Source: Clusia tigrina (taxonomy: Eukaryota; Arthropoda; Insecta; Diptera; Clusiidae). From it: a stretch of 64,000 bases of DNA. The translations under genes and the position numbers were made by a program. The notes below the pieces were generated by a model. That model saw nothing but the letters and a program-made list of their open reading frames with translations. It searched no databases and was not told where the DNA came from. Below are positions 1 through 12,800 of this stretch, piece after piece. Where the stretch lies: positions 212,963,194 to 213,027,193 of the forward strand of contig OV050031.1 in the NCBI GenBank assembly GCA_920105625.2, in the 5' to 3' direction. Within the stretch, counting starts at the first letter, position 1. Every line of letters starts with the position of its first letter.

Positions 1-670
1 AAAAATACGAAAGCAAAAGCCTTTTCGCTTTGACTGCAGCTGCATGCCATGCTGCATGAATTCATGCATACTCATAGTCGTACCAGAGCAGGCGTAAACT
101 ATGTACGCGTACTCATATATAGTCTTGTGCTATCTACGGTGAACCCTATAAAAAACCAGTGATAATGTTAACCGCACATAAAGTGTGTCGAGTCAAAAGG
201 GTGCACCCTTCAACCAGTTGCATCATGTTACAAACCAAAAAGAAAAAAAAGGCATGAATGGTTAAGTGAATATGGTGCAACCTGAAAATATGCACAGAGT
301 GCCACCAAGCATGACGTCAGCTCAGCTCAGCGCAGCTAAGTTGAACATGGTTGCATGCTGCCGCAGGCGAACAGGCTTCCTGGCACGTCTGGTTGTGAGT
401 GCCTGGGTTATGGGTATGTTTACACACAATACAAGGTGAGTTGCGAAATAAGCTCTTTCTTGGAGTGAAAAAAGGACAATTACCGAATGTAAGGGTTAAT
501 TGTGTACGGAAGCCAAAAAGAGGAATGTGTGGCGTCCATTGTTGAATTGGATAAGGAGACAAAAGAAAACAATTTCCAAAATGAAACCAAAATTAGAACA
601 GTAAACTCACTGACATGCTGAAAGAAGATACCGAATTGAAATGTAAGGAGCAGGGCGACGAGTGGAGTCA
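1..670. other. Unassigned 5' flank
   Basis: No convincing gene, RNA or repeat. Short open frames have no recognisable domain. Confidence 0.5.
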
Positions 671-1240
671 CCTCAATGTAAAAATAGAACATACGGGTAA
701 ATGAAGGCTCGTTTAGTAATGACGCATTCCCATTTAAAGTGAATGTTCTGTTATCACAGTCAGTAAAGGCTTCTAAGGGACCTGCTCGCTGACGGTATAT
801 TTTTAGCTGTAGTCTGTAATTTTCTCATTAAAAGAAACTCCTCATTAAACGGATCATACCTCAATGTAAGAATAGTATACACGGGTATAAGAAATGAAAG
901 CTCAGGTAGTAATGGCGCATTTCCGTTTAAAGTGAGTGTTCTGTTATCACATTCAGTAAAGGCTTCTAGAGGACTTGCTCATTGAGAGTATATTTTTAGC
1001 TCTAGTCTGTAATTTTCTCATTAACACAATCTCCTCATGAAAAGGATTATACCTCAATGTAAGAATAGTATACACGGGTATAAGGAAATGAAGGCTCATG
1101 TAGTAATAGCGCATTCCCATTTAAAGTGAGTGTTCTGTTATCACATTCAGAAAAGGCTTGTAAAGGATCTGCTCAGAAGGTATATTTATGCCTAAAGAGT
1201 GAAATTCTCTCGTTAATTCTATATCCTCAGTTAACGGATC
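671..1240. repeat. Three-copy tandem repeat, about 190 bp unit
   Basis: Units begin with CCTCAATGTAA at 671, 859 and 1052 (spacings 188 and 193). Each carries the same landmarks in order: a TACACGGGTATAA-like block, GCATTCCCATTTAAAGTGA, TGTTCTGTTATCACA and AGTAAAGGCTT. The third copy decays near 1240. No coding capacity seen. Confidence 0.85.
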
Positions 1241-2749
1241 GTTCAGAGCTACATATCTATAGTAGGAGTATTTCCACTCATAACGATAAGTTTTGTTGCG
1301 GTTTCTGTCTTTGTATTATGAGATGTTCATTGTCTCTCATATATCATATGCAGACTTTATATGAAAGGATATTTAGTGGCTGATAACGCAATGGATAATT
1401 TAGCACTGAATGATTCTTCATATAATTCGAGTTGTGGTCATTAGAACTGTAGTCGATAAATGATCCCCCTCCAAGTAGCTTCACAATGTTCGTTGATCAA
1501 ACAGCTCCCAGGCTCTGGTAATGTCCTGCTTACTTTTATTATAAACATAAATTTCAAAGGTCTGATGGAACTATGCCCCAGCATGTTTAAACTGCAGAGA
1601 TCTGGATGTCCTTTTACAAAGACTGCGTCATATTTACTCGTGAAATTCTCAGTTTATGGAACATTCTCAGCTAAGCCGCTATAATTCCTCGCATACCACA
1701 CGAGTTGCTCCCCTAAAATAGTTCCACGTAACTATCGCCCCTGGAGTCGCTTGTTCGAATGTTTAAATATTTGCATAGAGCCCGCATGCGGGCGCCTAAC
1801 CTTGCACCCAGTCACTCGCACAATATTGCACCCTAACTAACTCCGAGCGACATGCTCTGTGTGCAACATAAGGAAGGTATTATCCTGCTTGAAATTTATG
1901 GTCCGTGTCCGTTTCATGTGCAGTGCGTGTCCCTGTGGGTGTGTTCGGTCGGTGGCGATGGCGATGGCAGGGAAAAGATAAACACGAACACAGCGGCAGC
2001 AAAGACGGTGGAAACAGCAGAGCGAGCAACTTCGAGTACGTTTTGGTTCTAACTGTTGAGCACTCTTCTCGGTGCAAATTTTGTATGTGCTTTCAGGGGT
2101 CTCTGTGTGTGTAGTTGAAATGTTAAACCGAAAAGGGAAAAATGGTAAATAGTTGGTTTCGTGGCTGGCTGCAGTTTAGTCTTTTCATGCTGACTGAATA
2201 TTATATTCGCAATTGCCATTGTGTAAACGTTTACACGAATGTGTTCTCGCACAAGCTCCAACAAAATAAAAACAATTTTATTAAAAATATTCCGCCGACG
2301 GCATTCAAATGAATTCATTTAACATTTCATACCAAAACATTTACAGCGGAACAAAAAAGCCACGAGGATGGAAGAGAGATCACAAAAAATTGCACTCTTT
2401 AAGGCTTTTTGTTAATTTAAATTTTAATTGCTTAAATAATATTGTTTTGTTGGTGTTGCAGTTGTTATTTAGAAGAGTTTAGAAAAGGATAATAAGCACA
2501 AGGATAGCATTTTGGGGTAATTAAATCAGGTGCCTACCATTAGAACTCTGCTAAGAAGGAATCTACTGTACTAAATTCATTCTTTGGTTGGAATAAACTT
2601 ATAAATTAAGCCTCTTTATGTGAATAAACTGAAGCAACCACATCCTCCCAGCAGTTGAGGTATGATTAATCACCTGCAAAGTGGGTACTTTACATACAGG
2701 ATGAATCTAAAGGTGAACCCGCAGAGCTACAGAAACGGGGTATTATATT
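1241..2749. other. Unassigned flank upstream of the solo LTR
   Basis: No gene recognised. Small overlapping frames around 1850-2320 on both strands lack domains and look random. Confidence 0.4.
2696..2742. repeat. Dispersed repeat copy 1 (GAATCT-AAGGT-AACCCGCAGAGCT block)
   Basis: About 45 bp here match 3548-3596 closely. The solo LTR landed just after this copy. Probably part of an unidentified older repeat. Confidence 0.6.
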
Positions 2750-2753
2750 ATAT

Positions 2754-3249
2754 TGTTACCTTATTGCCTTTCAGATAATTTTTTACCAAGCTCAACACTT
2801 GGATTCGTATCGCTGGATTGTTTAATAAGGAAACAATTCCTTATTAAGTTGGAACAATTGGCTTTATTAGTATTCGTCCAGCTCACTATTGGCTTTAAAA
2901 GCTTGCTCGGTTCTCACACTTCGTCTTCGCCAACGTTTGCTTCAGTTAGTCAGTTATTGCACCACAATGTTTTACTTTCATCTGCTTCAACTGCCCATTG
3001 CTAACACGATGTCCGCTCTGCGACGATCATTCTTTCATTGCTGCTGCTACTACGATGTTCAGTTGGTCACTTTCACTTGTTCACTGGTCACTGACTGTGC
3101 AGTCGCTTATATACCGCTTGCGCACGAGAACCTCAACCAGCCTCCGAACGCAGCTTCGCATGCCTTCTTGCGTGTGCATTTTTAGGGGTTGAAAACGACG
3201 CTCAACTGAAAACCATCAACTAATCAGATGGCGTATAGATTTCGTAACA
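2754..3249. mobile_element. Solo LTR (Gypsy-type target, ATAT duplication)
   Basis: The 496-bp segment starts TGTTAC and ends GTAACA, a perfect 6-bp terminal inverted repeat with TG...CA ends, and is flanked by ATAT at 2750-2753 and 3250-3253. A TATATA-like promoter element sits inside near 3108. Four-base AT-rich duplications are usual for Gypsy-superfamily integrases such as the 17.6/297 group (established knowledge). No internal coding region is present, so this is what remains after LTR-LTR recombination. Family inferred; orientation + is suggested by the TATA position only. Confidence 0.72.
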
Positions 3250-3253
3250 ATAT

Positions 3254-4640
3254 TAAGAACCTGAACAAAAACTCGTTGAGGCAATCCAGATTTCCATCAG
3301 AGTCCAATCGGGGTTTGTTTCAGGCCACCCTGTTGAGACATTAATGGTATTTCAATCGATCACAATTTGAAGAGACAGAGCTTAAATCTATCAGCGATTT
3401 CGTCCAAGCAGCGCTTAAACCTATCAGATTGCTGCGAAGGGATCCTGTCATGCCTTCTTTAATAGTACCAAAGATGTATTCTACCACATTTAGAATTTGC
3501 TTAATAGTTTCTAATCTCACTGTCACTCTGCTGGAGACCATTTTTTACATGCAGAATGAATCTGAAGGTAAACCCGCAGAGCTCCAGAAACGGTGTACTA
3601 CATCACCAGCTCTTCTCTATGCATTGTTAGACCATTGAGTCCTGATACTTTATTATACACAATTGCTGTGACTTCTAATGAGATTTTATATATTTATTTA
3701 TACTTCGAAGAATTGTGAGTGTGCTTCGTACTAAACATTCGGTAAATAGGTTCAAAGCCAGCCACAAAACTGTTCGACATGTCCTCTTCACAGCTTCACA
3801 TATGCAAGATAATCCTTTTTAGTAATATACACAATGTTTGCCAAGGATATAAACTAAGTAAACTATGTAGTAACTAAATTTCAACATTTTTCTTAAACAG
3901 TGGGTTAAAATAGCAAAGAAAGTTCTGAGCTTGCGGATCCTGCAGCCACTGACGTTCCATTGCAACGTGTCGGTATCATTATTTCCATTAATTATTCTAT
4001 CCACTGGGATTCATTTTGTAATAACCTCATTTCTCTAGGATAGTTCGCTAAACTGCTGAGCACTTTCTAAAATAATACTTAAAAATATCTAGCAAGAAGA
4101 TTTAAGTATTTGTTTAACCTTTACTTAAACTGATAACAATCAGGTTTCATAGACTTCCTGTTGAATTTAAAGGATACTCAGCTCAGTGAGTTCAATAATT
4201 GTTGCCTTATTTTAAACTTTATGCTTAATATCACACAGAGTACTCACTAACTTATAGTGCAATATTATGAGCATAGGACAATATGGACATAAGATAATAT
4301 TAGTGGACTTACACAAGAACCCTGGCATATAATAGTTCTATTTGTACAAGTGGTCAAAGGCTTTTGCGGTAGTTAAGCTCCACATAAGAGGTTATTTGTT
4401 AATACCTTATAAGCTGGTATTTATTGGTCTAAACACCTTCAGTTGCTTTTTCAGAGACATAAGACGTCATTGGTTAAGCTCTCTTCTTATCAGTGTCCTT
4501 TGTGAACATTTTTTACTGGTTTGTGGTTCTTTTTTAATATCCTTATACGCAGCATTGGACACATCTGTCGAGTCAACGTCGGTTCAACATTCTTCTTGTC
4601 AAGACTTGCCTCCTAGATTTCTTTCTTCAAGGTTTGCCTC
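3254..4640. other. Unassigned flank
   Basis: Apart from the short dispersed repeat, no gene or RNA recognised. AT-rich in 3640-4340. Confidence 0.4.
3548..3596. repeat. Dispersed repeat copy 2
   Basis: Direct-orientation partner of 2696-2742, about 850 bp away. Function unknown. Confidence 0.6.
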
Positions 4641-4654
4641 TTAGCTAGTGATGT

Positions 4655-4815
4655 CAAATGCCTCTGTCCTTGCGCTGACTATCACCAATCCCAAGTAAGA
4701 GAACTTTTTAGTCAGTGCTTGAACGGCATCACACCGTGGTATTACAATGGGCCATTATGTGTGCTCAAGTGTGCTTTTGGCAAACTAGGTGGCCACTCCT
4801 ACCTACCTCCCTAGT
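4655..4815 (+). mobile_element. LINE 3' end relic, family with (ACCT)n tail
   Basis: From GTCCTTGCGCTGACT onward this matches the reverse complement of 24440-24610 and, from about 4690, the direct sequence of 39525-39652. Shared blocks include AAGTAAGAGAA, GTCAGTGCTTGAACGGC, CACACCGTGGTATTACAA and a terminal CTACCTACCT tail. A fixed 3' end with a short repeat tail and a variable 5' end is the signature of 5'-truncated non-LTR retrotransposons. Confidence 0.72.
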
Positions 4816-6642
4816 GGTGACAAAGACCATTTCTACTTATTTTAGAGTATTTTGAATACCTTCTTTTAGCTAATGTTGAGAAGACTCTATTGATTTGCCC
4901 ACTCAATACGCTTATTGACACATAAACATACTCAGTTTCCAATGTGTTTATGTATGACTTACTTCATTATCTGAAAATAAGAAAAGAAATGTGGTGTTTC
5001 ATCCTAGTCTGATTACCTCTACACAGGTTAGAAGCGTTCCTTTGCAAACTGTGGGAATATACCCTATAGTGGTGGTACTTTTAATTATTTTTACGATATA
5101 TATTATTCATTTTACCTTTTAACTCACGAAGCATGTCCGGATTTACTGAGTCTGCACTTGGTATCCTAAATTTTCCAATAGTTTCCATGTTACCATTACT
5201 TGCCTGAATTTTAAAGTTTGCTGCGCTGTCTCTGAGCTTTTGAGAGGGTATCCTCAGATGTTTCTGTATATTCTCTGAAACTCATATGTTCCTCAGTCAC
5301 AATTTGGAATCCTTTAGAACATTAAACTTATGTTTTTGTGTCTCTCTTCCCCTTCCCACCCTCTACAATTCCCTTTTACGAAATATTCTGTACTCAGTCT
5401 CTTCGTCCCTTCAATCTTCTCTGCATATACACAAGACTATTACTGTTAGTCTTTTATGCAATGTGTTCTATTGAAGAATGGTCTCCAGTACTATGTGCCA
5501 AAAAGTGAATTCCATTTCCTCATTTATACTTTGCCACATTCTTTGATGTATTCTTGCAATTAACTCAATATACATAATTAAAAATAAATATCACTCATAC
5601 GCACTGGTTAACTTGTGCTCAGATTTTAACCACTGCCTGGATGCCACCCCTGACAACACAACATACCAAGTAAACAATTTTTTCTTTACTTTCCATTTCT
5701 TTGCAAGGCTTTACCCTCTTAATTTACCATCAAATTATGGTCCTAATCATTGTCATTTGCCAACTCACACCAGCAAAGCAGACGACATAAATGGGACGCC
5801 AAACGAAAGGACTGAGGCACCCTCACACAGTACTGGAGTACTCACATACACACAAATATAAACTGCATACCTACGTGTTCTTTGTGCATGCGTATTGTAC
5901 ACTGAAAGTGGATAATCCTTTCACCACTTATGTCACTATTACCTGCTTCTGTCTCTATTCAGTCCTACTTTTTACGGTTTGTGTGCTTTTTTACTTTTGC
6001 GCTCCTGTTGCTGCTACTGGCTCAGCTGCCGCTGCTGCGGCTGCGGCTGGTGTCGCTGCGTTGTGGTTTTATGCGATTAGTTTACTTTTTAAGCCATTAT
6101 TACTCCTCTACCTGCATTGCTAATGGCACTTGCGGCAACACTAAATTAACGCAGATAGTTGTTGCCGTTGTCGGTGACGTTGCTGTTGTTGCCATAGAAA
6201 GCTCCAGAGTTCAACAAAAGAAACAGTACAGGAAATAGCAAAGGATGAAGAAGGAAAAAAAGTGTCACCAGGCGTGGTTGAAAGGGTTTCTCATTTGCTG
6301 TACAACCGAATGAACTTCTAATGAGTATGCAGAATACTTATTTTCTGCTTGCTTAGTTTAGGCGAATGTCGCCCAGTTAAAGGGGCACAGCGGTGAGACT
6401 GGTGCGCCACGTTTCCGGGCATACGGGAATTTGTGTGTTGTTGGGGAGTTTAGTGCGCTGCGAAATTTATTTCTTTTGTTAGTATTTTTATGACTATTGC
6501 AAAACTTTCTCCGACTTTCGTTAATTATGTGGCAAATTCCTTGAGTCCTGCCGAGCGTAAATTAAATGCGTTCTATGTATATTATTTCTTCTACGGATTA
6601 TTCCTATTTCTTATATATGTATTTTTTTCTTCTTTGTTACAG
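4816..6642 (+). promoter_or_regulatory. Upstream region of the SLC5 gene: 5' intron and probable untranslated exon/promoter
   Basis: The acceptor at 6641-6642 means a transcribed noncoding exon lies 5' of here, but I cannot place it or a promoter from sequence alone. Triplet-rich GCTGCTGCGGCTGC and GTTGTTGCC stretches at 6005-6190 create overlapping open frames without domains, which I do not call genes. Confidence 0.35.
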
Positions 6643-6857
6643 CACAATGGCGAAGGAATTGCGTACTCTCGGCTGGGACTACCTCATGTTTATAATTTTC
6701 ATTGCTTTTACGGTGTTCACGCCGCTTTGGAAGCGCATATTCGGCAAAAAGAAGCAACGCAGCAAAGCGGATTATGTGTTCGCAACGGGCGGTATTTCGA
6801 TAGTGGCCATTATGATATCAATAGCCAGAGGCACGTTGGGCGTACGTACAGTGCTGG
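6643..6857 (+). CDS. SLC5 transporter exon A (first coding exon; coding from 6647)
   Basis: The exon is preceded by a pyrimidine-rich acceptor ending in AG at 6641-6642, then CACA and the ATG at 6647. It encodes residues 1-70 plus the first base of Gly-71, and ends before donor GTAAGT at 6858. It holds the first membrane segment (about 11-28), a basic loop (KRIFGKKKQRSK) and the start of the core TM1 helix with R61 and R67. The acceptor shows an untranslated upstream exon that I could not locate. Confidence 0.93.
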
Positions 6858-9800
6858 GTAAGTTCCGACGAATATCCTTTTAAATTTTAATGCTATTGAA
6901 AATATGAATAAATTGCGACCAGCAAACAGTAAAAAGAGAAGAACGCAAGCCACGGGCAAGCAAACAAACACATTTATGCAAATATAAAAATGTACAGTAT
7001 GTGAGTATGTGAGTATGTGAGCATGTGAGTATGTGAGCATGTGAGTATGTGAGTATATATACGAGTATATCACTTTTTCCATGAGTATATTTGCCAAAAT
7101 CAGTACAGCAAGCTCCAAGGTCCTTGAAGCTAATATGCAGACTTGGTTGCTCCTTCTACTGCTGCTGCTTTTAATGCACTTTTGGCCTTTTGTTATTCAA
7201 TGAGTGTGCTATATGCATGAGTGGGCGGGCCGACTTCGATGCGTCTGTGTGTCCACTTGTGTATATTTGTGCCCGTTTATGTGTAAGTGTGTGTGTAGCT
7301 GGTCAACTTTTGCCGACCAACTTTGCTAGTCCACAAGCATATCGTTTACATAAAGCAGCTTTAATATGGCAATTTGTTGGCTCTGTTATGCATCCTGTCT
7401 GCGGGCTCTTTTCTGCAGAGCTCCTCAACACAATTGAGTCTAGTTTAAGTTCCACATGTATGTGCATGACTTGTGTATGAGTTTATGTGTGTGTTTGTGT
7501 ATATGTGTATGTGTAGCTTTCCCTGTGTTTGCATCAGGTCATGTTGCCTTTTGAGATTATTATTGTCCTATATGCAATTTTAATAACGTGCCATTTTTTA
7601 ATAATGATTTTGTATTTATTACGTCTTCTCCCCCACCCAGGTTACCCCAGCGAACTGTACTATCGTGGCTCCGCCATGTGGGAGACCATATACGGCATGA
7701 TCAGCGCCTATCCCATTGTGTGCTTCGTATTCGTTCCTGTCTATTTTAATCTGGGCATAACATCGGTTTATCAATACATCGACTTAAGGTAAGCCAAGCA
7801 AGGATTTTCTTTTCACTCCAAATGTGAGCACTTCATTTAAATCACCTGAGCACACAGCTTAAGTGCCTGCAACTCAACTCAAATTCAATTCAATTTAATT
7901 CACTGTGTAATTCAATTAATTATTTGTGAGCCTACAAATTAAAAATTGTTTTTAATTTTATTAAAATAGCGTACGAAAACAAAAAGAGAGAAAAGGTCAG
8001 TCAGTACCCATATTAAAAAGCTCCACTCTGAATACGGCGAGTGTACGCGTACCTACGCCATTGCTGGCTGGGTAAATGTGCTTACGACAACATTTAATTA
8101 AACAGGCCCGGCCGCCGGCAGCAGCCAGGAACCGAGGTGGCCGAAGCAAAAATGTTGTTGTCGGTTGTTGCAGCATTCATTTACATTGGCAAATTGCGTA
8201 TACGCGTTCATTACGTATTTATTCGTACAATTTTAAATTGTATATTACAATCGGAAAGGAAAAAGGAGGAGGAAAAGGAGGAGGAGGAGGAAAGGGAGGA
8301 GAAGCAGATGGAGGAGGAGGAGCAGAAGGAGGTGGAGGGGACAAAAAGAAGCAGTAGGAGAAGGCGGACCAGAAGCAAGAGGAGCTGAGAATTGAGAACT
8401 GAGAGAAGTTGGAAATCTAATTGGTGCAGCTAGCTGAGAAGTGGAGTGGGTACTGTGAGGTGGAGAGTGGGTACTGGGAGGTGTAGAATGGGTATTGACG
8501 ATTTTTTAGAGTGGGTACTAGTAGGTTGGGAGTGGGTACTGGTTGGTTGGGTTGGGTACTAGGAGCTGGGAACTGTATACTCGAAGTTGCGGACTGAGCA
8601 CTTAAGAGTGTGCCTCGCAATTGAAATTGTCGCCTGATTATTTTCAAATTGAAATTAGTTAACAAATTTGTTATCAAGTGTTGGCACGTTTCGAAAATTT
8701 AATTAAATGCGCAAACATCCTGCAGCTCGCCAGGACAATTGCTCCGGTCTTACAGAATTGATTAAGCGCAAATATTTCGTTTGTGATTTCAATTTGCCAA
8801 AGACAATTTATTTTCTTTTCTATATTACATTTCATTTAAATTGCTCCTACTTTTTGCGTCATTGCAATTAACAATTTCGTTTTTTGTTACTCATACGCCC
8901 CGTTGAGCTGTTGGGAGGTTTCTTTGGCTTACTTATTTGCAGAATAAATGGGAGTTTTATGTTAGGAATATTATGTTAATTTACAAGCCCCAATATATAG
9001 TTTAGTTGCCACGTCTACCTTCATGGAAAATACTATTATGTTAACAAAGAATTTCTAACAAATTTAATATTTAGTATGAGGGGTCAAAAATGTTAGCATG
9101 GCCTGCACTGCCTGCGGTTATACATTGTCGGAGGATGTAAGATCCTTCGGTAGGCGTTATAAGGAGCAAGCTTTCATACTGTTTGTGCTATATTTATTCC
9201 CTGCAGTTATACATTGTCGGAGGATGTAGCATCCTTCGGTAGATTTTATAACCCCTTTTCAGGCTTCCATTCTAATTGTGTTATATTTAATCCCTGCAGT
9301 TTTACATTGTCGGAGGATGTAGCATCCTTCAGTAGTCATAGTAACTCCCTTTCAGGGTTCCAAACTGTTCGTGTTATATTTATTCCCTGAGGTTATACAT
9401 TGTCGGAGGATATAAGGTCCTTCGGTAGGCGTTATAGCGCTCTTTCAGGCTTGTACACTGTTTGTGTTATATTTATTCCCTGCGGTCATACATTGTCTGC
9501 GGACGTAAAGTCCTTCGGTAGGCATTATAACCCCACTTCAGGCTGCCATTCTGACTGTGTTGTATATATGCCAGATGTTTTCCAAGGAAGCTCTGTCTGT
9601 CTCTATGCCCATTCATACAGCCAAATAAAATTGGTAGGAGTATAACTCTGAAGTTGCTACGGTGTTTAATGCCTTCTTACAACTTTTTTGCCAGCCTATA
9701 AATACAAATTTTGGCACTACTTCTAATGATCAGTGTTAGAAATAAATTAACTTAGCCGGGTTGAAAGGACCACTTGCATAGAAACTAGTTTTTGACGAAT

Positions 9801-12800
9801 TTAAACTGACCGACAGGAGCCAAAAAGCTCCAACCAAGCAGATTGGAAAGACCACTTGCATAGAAACTAGTTTTTAACGAATTGAAACTGAGCCAAAAGT
9901 GTCCAACAAAGCATTCGGCTCTCAACTTATCAGTCAGTGAACTGTATTATACAATTTAAATAAATATTTGATGTTCCGAGTTGTGCTCGTAAAATGAAAT
10001 AAAATTCACACATTTAGTTCACCTGCTAGAATGGTGTTTTTAAGTGCGTCCACCCGTGATTTTCAGTTGGAGACACAATTCCGTATGCTCTTTGAAAACG
10101 GAAATAAAGGTATACATAATTGTCAGCAGCAATGCAGGCCACCAATACACACCCGCACAGCACTAACGCACACAGACATCATGCAATGCTCCATTCATTG
10201 GGCGTGTGTGTGCGATCCGTGTGTTAAAATGATAGAAAATTGAATATTTAAATCATGAATGTCAACTTAAGCGCCTATAATTGAATATTCCTGCCAGCCG
10301 GCAGATGGTCTGTGGCAGCGAGTGTGTATGGGAGAGAATGCGTGAATTTGTCTCCGTATGTGTGTGTGGATGGGTGAGTGCGTAGAGAGGCAGTTTGGCA
10401 GGCAGTCAGTCAGTCAGGCAGTCAGTCAGGCAGTCAGTCAGGCAGTCAGGCAGTCAATCAGGCAGTCAGTCAGGCAGTCAGTCAGGCAGTCAGTCGCCAG
10501 TCGTCAGTCATCAGTTGGCAATGCTGGAAAGAGAATTGATTGATGGCGCAAGTGTTGAGTGGATTCAGCTTTCAAATGCAAATTGATGAATGGATTTGGA
10601 TGTAAAAATTAATGACTCTGTATTATGGGCTCGTATAAATTTTACAATTTCTTTTTGCAAATCTTTAAATCGCTTTTGATCGGTTGTTTGGTCACACGCG
10701 TGTGCGTATGTGTGAGCGGCATTTATATCAATGTGCCATCAATAACACTCACATGTCACTTAAGCCCCCAAATTAATTTCCGTCATTTTAAATTCGTCGC
10801 AAATTAATGGCGCCCACAATTCATGGCCCCAAGTTTGCCTGCTAATTAACTCCGTTCGCTCCATTTCGTGCAATATTAATGAGCCATCACTAATTGGCAA
10901 ATATAATATTCTGCGTATGAGTTGGGCATGTCTTCTGGGATAGGCCGAGGGGTCATTTTGGGTCCAGTTGTTTAAAGTTTCATCTGCATGAATAACAAAG
11001 TCTTATGTGCATTTTTAATGAGGTCTGGTGTAGGATGGAAACTTACCAAAGACTTAACTCAATGTCAAAATTGAAGACACCATTTTTGGCGGAAACGTAG
11101 AAGGCGAACTCAGCGGTATGTCATTTAAAACTGAGGGTTCTCTTTTAATACCAAAATCATCCTTAGGTTTTTGGGCTGAGAGGCACATCATTTTCAGCTT
11201 GTTATTTCTGGTTTGCAACAGACGTAAATGGGTGTGAGCAATATTTTTGTAGTTTGCTGGAGTCAGAGATTATACGCTAAGGAACAAATCACTTTGGTAG
11301 GAACGCTGGATATACTCCCAATATAGAGTCCACAAACAGCTGACAGGCATAACATTTAATAGACACACTCAATAGACGCAACTTTTGGATTGAAAGCCAC
11401 TACAATTAAGAAAGAACGTGTATCCTGAAGGTATAGAGGAGCCACAAGAAGCAAAGGAATTACACAAAGATAATAAATTCATACTATTGAAGTGATGAAA
11501 AAGCCACAAGAGCCTATCGTCCAAGTTCCTCTGGGCCCATGACCAAAATATACTCAATTAAGGCAAGAGTCATTATTAATCAAAAAAGGAGTTTATGATA
11601 TGTAACAATCATCCTTCGCCTGTGGCAGTCAAGTGATTCTCAGGAAGTTTTATTGATACTTCTAAGGTAAACCTTTGATATTCTTCATTGATTGTAAGCC
11701 CACATTCAGCATCAGGTGAATGTGTAGTAGAGTCCTCTCTCGACCGACAAAACTGACATTCTACAAGGCGCTCATCCTACCCGTGCTGCTCTATGGCACA
11801 GAAGCATGAGTCGTGTCGCAGAATGATGCAGCCGCGCTTGGGATGTTTAAGAGGAAAATTCTGCACAAAATCTTCGGTCCTGCTCGTGTCGGTGATGACT
11901 ACCGTATTCGGATGAACACTGAACTGTACGAGCTCCACGCTGATATTGACATATCAGACGCATCACTATACAACGTCTACGCTGACTTGGACATGTCGTG
12001 CGTATGGACGAAGAAGCCCCAGCGAAAAAGGTATTCGAAGCGGAAGCCGCTGGACGACGTCGTAGGTGACGACCGTGCTTACGATGGAAGGACCAAGTCG
12101 AGGAAACCCTAACCACGCTTCGTATAATGGACTGGAGAAGACGCGCGCAAAGCAGAAGCGCCTGGCGAGCGCTGTTAAGTTCGGTCGTAACCCGATAACG
12201 GGTTGTTTCGCAGATTCTGCGATTAGGCCACTAAAGTTAGTAAGTACTAGGATGGGTACTACACCTTCATACAATGAAGCCACCGGTGCCGCTATAAAGG
12301 CTTCATGGACCATAGACTTTGATCTTGAATCGTACTGCAGACTTGAATGATCCGCTTCAAAATCATTTGCTGAGGAATGAATGAGAGATAAATGACCTGC
12401 TGAGAACTAGTTCATCGTCTCAGCCTATTCAAAATAGAATCATGGATACAATGATCACATACGAACAAGCGATCTAAGAATGCTAACAGGCTTTATATAT
12501 GGACTCCAACTGATTCGACATCACCCACATAAATTAGGTTGTGCTGACGAAATGAAATGGAAGAAGACGAAAGGACTACATACATACCACAGTAGTATCC
12601 AGTCCTAGTTCAGTATAGAATAGTATTCTTCAAGCTGATTCCTTTAACTTAAACTAATATCAGATAAAAAGAGAGAAAAAGATTTGTTCAGGAACCTTCA
12701 TTATCACCCCACTGCAGAATTGTCCAAGAATGTAAGTCAAGACTTAGCTCCATCGCAAGGTGGAATTTACTTGAACTTATTTGGGTTCCGGGACACGTGG

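Noticed and set aside
5791..6238. A small gene with Ala- and Leu-rich frames upstream of exon A
   Set aside because: The frames overlap in a triplet-rich stretch, no domain is visible, and the region lies where a 5' untranslated region or intron is expected.
6566..6646. An earlier start codon 27 codons upstream of exon A
   Set aside because: The upstream frame crosses a pyrimidine-rich splice acceptor immediately before CACAATGG, and the family N-terminus needs only a short lead before the first helix.
11655..11672. Recursive splice site (AG|GTAAAC) in intron 2
   Set aside because: The pyrimidine tract before it is poor and one such word is expected by chance in 31 kb.
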